From contig JAODUO010001312.1 in assembly GCA_025642075.2 (NCBI GenBank), positions 58,791 to 122,790 of the forward strand: a DNA stretch of 64,000 nt. Direction: 5' to 3'. This document shows, in pieces, positions 10,701 to 22,700 of this stretch. This DNA comes from Ridgeia piscesae. Lineage: Eukaryota > Annelida > Polychaeta > Sabellida > Siboglinidae. Both the position numbers and the translations under genes were made by a program. The notes beneath the pieces were generated by a model that was given only the letters and a program-made list of their open reading frames with translations, was not told the DNA's origin and did no database searches. Positions within the stretch are counted from its first letter, which is position 1; every line of letters starts with the position of its first letter.

Positions 10701-13700
10701 TCCTCCAAGTCTTGGACCCATAGAGTAGGACAGATTGTTTCCTTTGTTGTCGTCCTAGTCTTGGACCCATAGAGTAGGACATATTGTTTCCTTTGTTGTC
10801 CTCCAAGTCTTGGACCCATAGAGTAGGACAGATTGTTTCCTTTGTTGTCCTCCAAGTCTTGGACCCATAGAGTAGGACAGATTGTTTCCTTTGTTGTCCT
10901 CCAAGTCTTGGACCCATAGAGTAGGACAGATTGTTTCCTTTGTTGTCCTCCTAGTCTTGGACCCATAGAGTAGGACAGATTGTTTCATTTGTTGTCCTCC
11001 TAGTCTTGGACCCACAGAGTAGGACAGATTGTTTCCTTTGTTGTCCTCCAAGTCTTGGACCCATAGAGTAGGACAGATTGTTTCCTTTGTTGTCCTCCTA
11101 GTCTTGGACCCATAGAGTAGGACAGATTGTTTCCTTTGTTGTCCTCCTAGTCTTGGATCCATAGAGTAGGACAGATTGTTTCCTTTGTTGTCCTCCTAGT
11201 CTTGGACCCATAGAGTAGGACAGATTGTTTCCTTTGTTGTCCTCCTAGTCTTGGACCCATAGAGTAGGACAGATTGTTTCCTTTGTTGTCCTCCAAGTCT
11301 TGGACCCATAGAGTAGGACAGATTGTTTCCTTTGTTGTCCTCCTAGTCTTGGACCCATAGAGTAGGACAGATTGTTTCCTTTGTTGTCCTCCTAGTCTTG
11401 GACCCATAGAGTAGGACAGATTGTTTCCTTTGTTGTCCTCCTAGTCTTGGACCCATACAGTAGGACAGATTGTTTCCTTTGTTGTCCTCCAAATCTTGGA
11501 CCCATACAGTAGGACAGATTGTTTCCTTTGTTGTCCTCCAAGTCGTGGACCCACAGAGTAGGACATATTGTTTCCTTTGTTGTCCTCCTAGTCTTGGACA
11601 CATAGAGTAGGACAGATTGTTTCCTTTGTTGTCCTCCAAGTCTTGGACCCACAGAGTAGGACATATTGTTTCCTTTGTTGTCCTCCTAGTCTTGGACCCA
11701 TACAGTAGGACAGATTGTTTCCTTTGTTGTCCTCCAAGTCTTGGACCCACAGAGTAGGACATATTGTTTCCTTTGTTGTCCTCCTAGTCTTGGACACATA
11801 GAGTAGGACAGATTGTTTCCTTTGTTGTCCTCCAAATCTTGGACCCATAGAGTAGGACAGATTGTTTCCTTTGTTGTCCTCCTAGTCTTGGACCCATACA
11901 GTAGGACAGATTGTTTCCTTTGTTGTCCTCCTAGTCTTGGACCCATAGAGTAGGACAGATTGTTTCCTTTGTTGTCCTCCTAGTCTTGGACCCATAGAGT
12001 AGGACAGATTGTTTCCTTTGTTGTCCTCCAAGTCTTGGACCCACAGAGTAGGACATATTGTTTCCTTTGTTGTCCTCCTAGTCTTGGACCCATAGAGTAG
12101 GACAGATTGTTTCCTCTGTTGTCCTCCAAGTCTTGGACCCACAGAGTAGGACATATTGTTTCCTTTGTTGTCCTCCTAGTTTTGGACCCATAGAGTAGGA
12201 CAGATTGTTTCCTTTGTTGTCCTCCTAGTCTTGGACCCATAGAGTAGGACAGATTGTTTCCTTTGTTGTCCTCCTAGTCTTGGACCCATAGAGTAGGACA
12301 TATTGTTTCCTTTGTTGTCCTCCTAGTCTTGGACCCATAGAGTAGGACAGATTGTTTCCTTTGTTGTCCTCCTAGCCTTGGACCCATAGAGTAGGACAGA
12401 TTGTTTCCTTTGTTGTCCTCCTAGTCTTGGACCCATAGAGTAGGACAGATTGTTTCCTTTGTTGTCCTCCTAGTCTTGGACCCATAGAGTAGGACAGATT
12501 GTTTCCTTTGTTGTCCTCCTAGTCTTGGACCCATAGAGTAGGACAGATTGTTTCCTTTGTTGTCCTCCTAGCCTTGGACCCATAGAGTAGGACATATTGT
12601 TTCCTTTGTTGTCCTCCTAGTCTTGGACCCATAGAGTAGGACAGATTGTTTCCTTTGTTGTCCTCCTAGCCTTGGACCCATAGAGTAGGACAGATTGTTT
12701 CCTTTGTTGTCCTCCTAGTCTTGGACCCATAGAGTAGGACAGATTGTTTCCTTTGTTGTCCTCCTAGTCTTGGACCCATAGAGTAGGACAGATTGTTTCC
12801 TTTGTTGTCCTCCTAGTCTTGGACCCATAGAGTAGCACAAATTTGCAGCATGTCCATAACATATATTTAATATGTCCATAGCAGATATATTAAAAACAGT
12901 TGTTTATCAGTAATTGTTGTGATAGAATGGACTGCTGCAACATAAGTACTTGAATTATAAACATGGAAAGAACGTCGAGCAGATCACCCACCTGACAAAC
13001 AGGTGCACGTCTTCTGCGTTGTCGGGTGTCGCTAGGTTCATGATACGTTCCTTCATTTCGTTGCTCAGATTCTCCTGCAGCAGGGACCACTGGAAGCGTG
13101 CTTCATCCGAGACGCCATCGCTGCCGATGTCAAAGGACGATGACTTCTCTGGTGTTGGTCCCTGACTCTCGTCACTGGTCACTGCAACAGGTGTCTCATG
13201 TCACTCCACGTGACGTTACAGCAAAATACATTTTCATTGATAACTGCTGTAATTGTTCATTTACACTGTGTACTTGGTAGATCAGTATTTATTCCCAGCA
13301 TGCCTCTCTGTAGTCATTGACAGCAGGAAAAGGAATGGTTAACGTAAGAAATTGTTCTTACAGCTGTAGCCAATACGCTTTACACTTTGTTCCGTAATTG
13401 ACAGATGTGCTCATACCAACATCAGTTTGCTATCAGCTACACTGACATTACTGCACAGAGACTATTCATGCACATATCCATCACTGACTTGTCTATAAGT
13501 ATAAAGCAAGTAAACTGAAGCCGTGTGTAATGGACTAAATTACCGAACCTTTGAATTAGCAACAAGAGGTTTCGCATGAATTTATTACCTTGGGGCAATC
13601 AACAATTAATGAAGGATAAATGATTGGGGGCCCACAACCGACCTGATGACGCGGCGTCTGACACCCGTGTGTCCTTGCGTCGTGGCCCAGGCAGGTCTTC

Positions 13701-16700
13701 AGGTGTCAGGAAGTTGACAGGGGCCTTGTCGTGTCCCGTGTCTGGCTGAGGGTCGTGGAGGCGGTACACGTAGATGTGGAGTTGAACCAGCAGCTGGTGC
13801 TGCAGCATCCACACCACCATCTGCACCTGCTGGGCCTGGATACAACGAACAGCAACAACTATAGCTGTTGTGCCTGGATACAACGAACAGCAACAACTGC
13901 ACCTGCTGGGCCTGGATATAACGAATGGCAACAACTGTAGCTGTTGTGCTTGGATACAATGAATAGCAACAACTGTAGCTGCTGGGCCTGGATACAACAA
14001 ACAGCAACAACTGTAGCTGCTGGGCCTGGATACAACAAACAGCAGCAACTGTAGCTACTGGGCCTGGATACAATGAACACCAACAACTGTATCTGCTGGG
14101 CCTGGATACAACGAACAACAACAGTAGTGGTCGGGCCTGGATACAATGAACAGCAACAGTAGCAGCTGGGCCTGGACACAATGAGCAGCAACAACTGTAT
14201 CTGCTGGGCCTGGATACAACGAACAACAACTGTAGCTGCTGGGCCTGGATACAATGAACACCAACAACTGTATCTGCTGGGCCTGGATACAACGAACAAC
14301 AACAGTAGCGGCTGCGCCTGGATACAACGAACAGCAACAGTAGCAGCTGGGCCTGGACACAATGAGCAGCAACAACAGTAGCGGCTGGGCCTGGATACAA
14401 CGAACAGTAATATTTGCAACCTGCACTCAGTGCATTGAACAGCGGTATAATGAACATTAACAACCATAGCTGCCTAGCTACTTATTTCTGCCTATCAATG
14501 ACCACCACTTACACCATCTACACACTAAAGTGCTAACTTAAGAGAACTGTCCATCCACATCCTCACTGGCCACTGGTCACCCAACAGGTGATGTATTGGA
14601 AGAAACAAACATGAAATGACATTAAATTACAATGTGCTGCATAAAACGACACAGCTGTTGGCAGCGGAAACTAAAGGGTCGTGGCAACAAGTTTTGTTGA
14701 CATTGCTGTATGGTGACAAGGGCAGGCCTTTGGTTGTTGCCCCATGGGAAGGTGTATATTGGTACCAGATGAAAACGTTAAGTCTGTAAACAACCGTGGG
14801 GTATTTGTAACGTCCTAACAAAGGTGGCTGGGAAGAAGTGGGAAGTTGGGTTCACCTGTTGCTGGGGAAGACCTAGGACATCTCTGTGTTCTCCTAGGGG
14901 AGTGGGAAGGGAAAACTCTGATATGACGGCAGGGAGGGACATCCCGGGAAACAGCTCCACAAACTTCTCAACCAGAGTTGAATTTCTGCAACAAAATCAT
15001 AATAGTTACACAGTTATTATGATTTTATTATTCTCATAATTATTTGTGTTTTCAGGCATATGTATTAAATAATCGTGTTTTGCATTTTCAATCATGCGGT
15101 TGCTATTCACACCAAATATTTGTGTTTTTATTTATGAGATTGCTGCTCACATAATCTTGTTATGCCATCATCTATGATGTTGATACTCAGTATTACTCAC
15201 AACATTATGTTTTCTTTATTTATGAAGTTGCTACCCACATAATCATGTTAGTATCTTCAGGTATGAGGTTGCTATTGTACAGTCGTCTTAACAATATTCA
15301 TTTACCAGTTTGCCATTCACATAATCATAGTTGTGTTTTCACTTACAATGTTGTAACTCACATGATCATGTTAGCATTTTCACTTATGATGTTGCTACCC
15401 ACACGATCATGTTTGCATTTTCACTTATGATGTTGCTACACACACGATCATGTTTGCATTTTCACTTATGATGATGCTACCCACACGATCATGTTTGCAT
15501 TTTCACTTATGATGATGCTACACACACGATCATGTTTGCATTTTCACTTATGATGTTGCTACACACACGATCATGTTTGCATTTTCACTTATGATGATGC
15601 TACCCACACGATCATGTTTGCATTTTCACTTATGATGTTGCTACACACACGATCATGTTTGCATTTTCACTTATGATGATGCTACCCACACAATCATGTT
15701 TGCATTTTCACTTATGATGTTGCTATCCACACGATCATGTTTGCATTTTCACTTATGATGTTGCTATCCACACGATCATGTTTGCATTTTCACTTATGAT
15801 GATGCTACCCACACAATCATGTTTGCATTTTCACTTATGATGTTGCTATCCACACAATCATGTTTGCATTTTCACTTATGATGTTGCTATCCACACGATC
15901 ATGTTTGCATTTTCACTTATGATGTTGCTATCCACACGATCATGTTTGCATTTTCACTTATGATGATGCTACCCACACAATCATGTTTGCATTTTCACTT
16001 ATGATGTTGCTATCCACACAATCATGTTTGCATTTTCACTTATGATGTTGCTACCCACACAATCATGTTTGCATTTTTACTTATGATGTTGCTACCCACA
16101 CGATCATGTTTGCATTTTTACTTATGATGTTGCTACCCACACAATCATGTTTGCATTTTTACTTATGATGTTGCTACTCACACGATCATGTTTGCATTTT
16201 CACTTATGATGTTGCTACTCACACGATCATGTTTGCATTTTTACTTATGATGTTGCTACTCACACGATCATGTTTGCATTTTCACTTATGATGTTGCTAC
16301 TCACACGATCATGTTTGCATTTTTACTTATGATGTTGCTACTCACACGATCATGTTTGCATTTTCACTTATGATGTTGCTACTCACACGATCATGTTTGC
16401 ATTTTCACTTATGATGTTGCTACTCACACGATCATGTTTGTGTCTGGGGTGATGACGTAGACGTTAGATTCACAGAGTGGGTAGATTATAGCAGCCTTGC
16501 CCCAGTACACGAGATGAGTGACCAATTGGAACACCTGTAGGGACCACAAAATCACAGTGCACCTTATGGAGAGGTCAGATAAACACATCCTCGCAAGTCA
16601 GTAGTCAATGCAGTACACTACATACCCCTGGCTGATTGTCTCTGTAAAGCTGGGGAGTGTGCAAAGTTTAAATGTATAATTATAGCAATTGACTTCGTTG

Positions 16701-19700
16701 GTTGCTACTGCGTCAGTCGTGGGAACAGTGTAAATAACTGTCCCAATTTGGAGACGGATACACGACTGGTGGGAATCCCAGTATAATGACACATTCACGT
16801 CTTAAGCATTGCCTATAACATGAGCAGCGTGTGGCTGAAATCACCCAAAATATTTATATCACATGACCAGAGGCCGACCACATTCCTTGTGGGTGTTTTC
16901 ATTGGCTGACGTTAAAAGAGGATTTTTTGAAAGTGACGTTCCAGGGGTAGAGAAGAGCTGGCAGCGCCCCCTGGCACATGAGGATGGATAAACACAAAAT
17001 GACGATGAACAGACTTGGTGTAGAAAACCAACATTCCTAATGCGGCAATTTTGATCAACAGGCAACGTTCTGATTGTGATTATTTTGTAGTTGCTATTAA
17101 TTACACATCCTTTGATGTTGATGATGGCTAACATAAGGCAATTTTAATGAAACATGAACTTAATGTTAGCCCATTCGGTGTTGGTTAAATTTAAAGTAGA
17201 TGTAGCACGAGATGAGATAAAAGAGTACAGTGACTCTATATGCACCAACCTGACCCAGCGAAAGGTCAGAGTCAGAAGCCAGGTCTTGTAGGTTCTTAAG
17301 TGGACTTGATACTTGAATAAGTCGAGTCAGACATGGACTGCCATCTGGTGGCAGTGAGTCGAGCAATGTCTCTTCGTCAACGAGAAGCAACATGCCATGG
17401 TAGGGCCTACAACATGTGATGGTGTTCGTGCACTGAGTACATCTAGTCGTGTGCTTGACCACAATCCACAATTATTATTTAATTTTCACTGAGCAATGGT
17501 TGACCTACTGGATTTATAGGCAGATGACTGACAACTGGTAACTATTATTGACTACATATTATGTTAATTATTGAGGGTACATTACATAAACACAAATGCA
17601 GATGTATTTACAAAACAGGCGTACATGATGTTTGTTGTGACATAAATTTGAAACGTTTTCACAAAGCAAGGTACATACATTCCCAACACATATTTGGTCC
17701 TTTTGTCTAACTCAGAACAATTGCAAACAGCAGCTGTGCTGAGAACAATAAAATGTTAGAGAAGAACCTTGAACAATTTGAGAATATTCTAAACAATTCT
17801 GGTGTTACTTTTCTTCTGAGAAGTCACAGATGATCTCTTTAAAGTGTGGTGTTTAATATGCAAACCATAGGAAGAATACATGAACATACCTCCATAGGAA
17901 GAATACATGAACATACCTACAATTTGATACACATGTCATGTAATCAGACCCCATTATATGACATGGAGGTAATTGTAAAGAATAACCACATACCTCAACG
18001 ACTCAACACACCGCTGAATTGTCTTAGGCTAAAAATAAGCAACAAAATGTGAATCATACATGATTGATATTTTAACAAAAAATACATTCATATTTTCTCA
18101 TATCGTTTTAACCTTTTTTCACAAAACACTAAACATATCAAGCATCAACTACAACATGTTAGTCAATCTGTATAAAGTGTATCATTTAGTTGTTTAGCTG
18201 CTGAAAGCAATTTGTGTCTGTATGTTGTGGAGCCGAATGAACAGTACACAACTGATTCACCACATGAAAATTACTAATTTCATACATTTTACTGTTACAA
18301 CAAATTGTGGGACTAACCTAAGGTGATCTTAGCTGCAAGAGGCAATGCAAAAGCAAGGTTTGACTGTATAAAATTATGACAAAAATTATTTCGACAACAT
18401 ACACTTTGAGTTTACATCATGTATGCAATATAAATTGTAGAAAAAAGGGTAAAAGCGCAATACTTAGGATGTTTACCCTTATACTTGCTTAACTAAGTTT
18501 AAAATGCATCTGAAAAGAGTACAATAAAAAATTCAAGGTGCAACAGCACTATTTACACATATATCCATATAATATATGATAGAAAGAAAATACTGGAACA
18601 TTTAGTAATGAAAAAACTTAGATAATAAACAATCTGAACGTTTATTTAAGTTATCTTATTTATGTCATGTTTTTGGTAAAAATGGTTTAAGATTCCACCA
18701 TATTCAATAGTTTATCTGTATAACACTTTTTGAACTGACGAACATTCCTACAACTAATCAAAGAACCATTGAGGGAGTTTTAAAGTTTAACCTCCTTAAC
18801 AGAAATAAACATACCCCGTACTCCTTATGTTGGTACGTGCAGAGGTTTGCTTAAACTTACATTTATTTCAGGATGAATACACTGATTCATGTATATCACA
18901 AGGTTGTTTTCACTGAAGCAAATTACCCAAAGTAATGACTAAATGTTTACCTTTCTCATACAATGAAGCAACAACACTAAGTGAGTAACTGAGAGTGGGT
19001 GAGTAAGAAAGAGTCCTTACTGTGACCTTTGTCCCAGGACTGTAGGCCATGTGCACTTTGTGGGGCAGGCTGAAGTTGATGTGAATCCACTGGTTCACAT
19101 AGAGCTGAACGACACCACCGCTGCACAGACTGCAAGAACACACATGAACATTTGCAGATGTCTGTGGCACAAACATTTATATTGTGAACATTTTACACTG
19201 TTTGTGTGCATCAGTTGCTGAGTAAAATCAAACAGCCCTGGGTGATATAAACTGTGCACTGAAGTCTATGACGTACAGTGTCATGGTTTTATGAATATGT
19301 TCAAATCAGCATCTGCAACAATGTTTGACTCACCAAAAGTAAGTTGGAAATATATCGGCAGAGTCAGCCAGCTAAGTGTTAGTTTTATGGAACTATCTGT
19401 TCAGAGATGCTTGTAGCACATACACAGCTGTTTGAAGGCTAATCTCACACAGACTAACATTTCCTATTCATATCACTTATGAAGTATCACACTGGGTGAG
19501 ACCTGGCTGACCTCAAATGGACAGACTTCAGCTGGTTTGCTAGAGGACACTTCATCAGCATTGCTCCATACGGAGACTCCAGACTATCTGAAATACAGAA
19601 GGAAAAATAACTTACAGGTGTATGTCTAAAACACACAGTCACAGAACTACATACAGTGTAGGATGAACTTTGTACAGAAGATAAATATGCATATTTACAA

Positions 19701-22700
19701 ATTACAATATCCATTCACAGCTATGAACACCTCAATGTGCATTTAATTTAATTACCATTGGCACAGGTGTAATTACCATTGGCACAGGTGCAATTACCTT
19801 CCACCTGTAGCTAATGTTGCATAGAGCATTGCTGGGGTCTGCCAGACTGCCAGGGTGTAAAGTCTAAGGCACTTGATGTGAGCCTAGGGACTGACCACAT
19901 TAGCTCTAGCTAGAGACTTGTCCACCAGTCATTTGGAAGGGAGAGTTTATTTTGGACAGGTGCAAGTTAAAGTGGATGGGCAGAGTTTAGAAATATGAGG
20001 GAAATAAGCTTGACATCATTCCTTATGTGCACATTTAGACTGAACTGCTTGGATATCTTGTAAAAATATCCTGCATAAAGGCCAGTTTGACATTACATGC
20101 GCTTAACTTTTTCTTTTCTTTACAAGGTAAATAAAATAGGATAACAATAAAGTGGAGGATGTGTTGACTGTTGAGACACATGGAGGATGTGTTGACTGTT
20201 GTGACACATGGAGGATGTGTTGACTGTTGAGACACATGGAGGATGTGTTGACTGTTGAGACACATGGAGGATGTGTTGACTGTTGAGACACATGGAGGAT
20301 GTGTTGACTGTTGTGACACATGGAGGATGTGTTGACTGTTGTGACACATGGAGGATGTGTTGACTGTTGAGACACATGGAGGATGTGTTGACTGTTGTGA
20401 CACATGGAGGGTGTGTTGACTGTTGTGACACATGGAGGGTGTGTTGACTGTTGAGACACATGGAGGGTGTGTTGACTGTTGTGACACATGGAGGATGTGT
20501 TGATTGTTGAGGCACATGGAGGATGTGTTGACTGTTGTGACACATGGAGGGTGTGTTGACTGTTGTGACACATGGAGGGTGTGTTGACTGTTGTGACACA
20601 TGGAGGATGTGTTGACTGTTGTGACACATGGAGGGTGTGTTGACTGTTGTGACACATGGAGGGTGTGTTGACTGTTGAGACACATGGAGGGTGTGTTGAC
20701 TGTTGTGACACATGGAGGATGTGTTGACTGTTGAGACACATGGAGGATGTGTTGACTGTTGTGACACATGGAGGGTGTGTTGACTGTTGAGACACATGGA
20801 GGGTGTGTTGACTGTTGAGACACATGGAGGGTGTGTTGACTGTTGTGACACATGGAGGGTGTGTTGACTGTTGAGGCACATGGAGGATGTGTTGACTGTT
20901 GAGACACATGGAGGGTGTGTTGACTGTTGTGACACATGGAGGATGTGTTGACTGTTGAGGCACATGGAGGATGTGTTGACTGTTGTGACACATGGAGGGT
21001 GTGTTGACTGTTGTGACACATGGAGGGTGTGTTGACTGTTGTGACACATGGAGGGTGTGTTGACTGTTGTGACACAACACATGGAGGATGTGTTGACTGT
21101 TGTGACACAACACATGGAGGATGTGTTGACTGTTGTGACACAACACATGGAGGATGTGTTGACTGTTGAGACACATGGAGGATGTGTTGACTGTTGTGAC
21201 ACATGGAGGGTGTGTTGACTGTTGTGACACATGGAGGGTGTGTTGACTGTTGTGACACATGGAGGGTGTGTTGACTGTTGTGACACAACACATGGAGGAT
21301 GTGTTGACTGTTGTGACACAACACATGGAGGATGTGTTGACTGTTGTGACACAACACATGGAGGATGTGTTGACTGTTGAGACACATGGAGGATGTGTTG
21401 ACTGTTGTGACACATGGAGGATGTGTTGACTGTTGTGACACATGGAGGGTGTGTTGACTGTTGTGACACAACACATGGAGGGTGTGTTGACTGTTGTGAC
21501 ACAACACATGGAGGATGTGTTGACTGTTGTGACACAACACATGGAGGATGTGTTGACTGTTGTGACACAACACATGGAGGATGTGTTGACTGTTGTGACA
21601 CAACACATGGAGGATGTGTTGACTGTTGAGACACATGGAGGGTGTGTTGCCTGTTGTGACACATGGAGGATGTGTTGACTGTTGAGACACATGGAGGATG
21701 TGTTGACTGTTGTGACACATGGAGGATGTGTTGCCTGTTGTGACACATGGAGGGTGTGTTGACTGTTGTGACACATGGAGGGTGTGTTGACTGTTGTGAC
21801 ACATGGAGGGTGTGTTGACTATTGAGACACATGAAGGGTGTGTTGACTGTTGTGACACATGGAGGGTGTGTTGACTGTTGTGACACATGGAGGGTGTGTT
21901 GCCTGTTGAGACACATGGAGGGTGTGTTGACTATTGAGACACATGGAGGGTGTGTTGACTATTGAGACACATGGAGGATGTGTTGCCTGTTGAGACACAT
22001 GAAGGATGTGTTGCCTGTTGAGACACATGGAGGGTGTGTTGCCTGTTGTGACACATGGAGGGTGTGTTGCCTGTTGTGACACATGGAGGGTGTGTTGCCT
22101 GTTGTGACACATGGAGGGTGTGTTGACTGTTGTGACACATGGAGGATGTGTTGACTGTTGAGGCACATGGAGGATGTGTTGACTGTTGAGACACATGGAG
22201 GATGTGTTGCTGTTGAGGCACATGGAGGATGTGTTGACTGTTGAGGCACATGGAGGATGTGTTGACTGTTGATGCACATGGAGGATGTGTTGACTGTTGA
22301 GGCCCACCTTCAGGCTGTGAGGCCATGTCGTCCTGGATGGAGCACATTGTGCTGGCCTGTTCACTCAGGTATCCACACCTCTTCTCCTCATGTCTCAAGG
22401 CCACGGCCAGCTGCTGTGACAGGTCATGGTAGCAGGAGACGAGCATTGTGTCCGCATTGCCCTGACATCAGAAAACAATCATACTACCAATTTCTTTAAA
22501 ACAACTCTGAAAACCCAACTCTTCAAAAGTCATGCATAGAAACATAACAAACAAAATCATTTGGCATAATCATTAATGGGGACAGGCAAAAGTCATCATT
22601 GGAACATAGAACCGCTGAAAAATTATGATGGTAAAGCAATTTCAAACAAATATGTTTTGAGTTTTTACGAAACATGGCTATAGTTTCAAAAGATTTAATT

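Larger units (their letters stand above)
8590..12836 (-). mobile_element. 3' fragment of a LINE (endonuclease-reverse transcriptase type) with two internal minisatellite expansions
   Basis: Read on the minus strand, the single-copy parts match the C-terminal end of a non-LTR retrotransposon polyprotein. From 10,290 to 10,170 it reads [20 protein letters not shown] and then an RRWIW segment. Around 9,130-9,030 it reads [13 protein letters not shown] and then PRRGDRH. The stretch between [10 protein letters not shown] and KRLQTF has become a 49-bp array, and the WNPWLTKKH region a 79-bp array. The element has frameshifts and stops and is dead. It sits in the last NPRL3 intron in the same orientation as the gene. 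Confidence 0.8.

Noticed and set aside
9967..12240. Minus-strand open frames of up to 316 codons with [10 protein letters not shown] repeats
   Set aside because: These are artefacts of the 49-bp and 79-bp arrays derived from a dead LINE.
10290..12836. CRISPR-like direct repeats
   Set aside because: Units are contiguous without unique spacers, and the setting is a eukaryotic intron. The same holds for the other arrays.
13599..14467. Cys-rich repeat protein of about 250 residues on the minus strand
   Set aside because: It is read-through of the 38-bp splice-site array into exon 12. Several frames are open and there is no independent start context.
20035..22446. Overlapping minus-strand open frames of about 560-620 codons rich in Ser, His, Thr and Cys
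   Set aside because: They exist because a 28-bp unit without stops cycles through all frames. Three equally long frames overlap, and the region is an NPRL3 intron.
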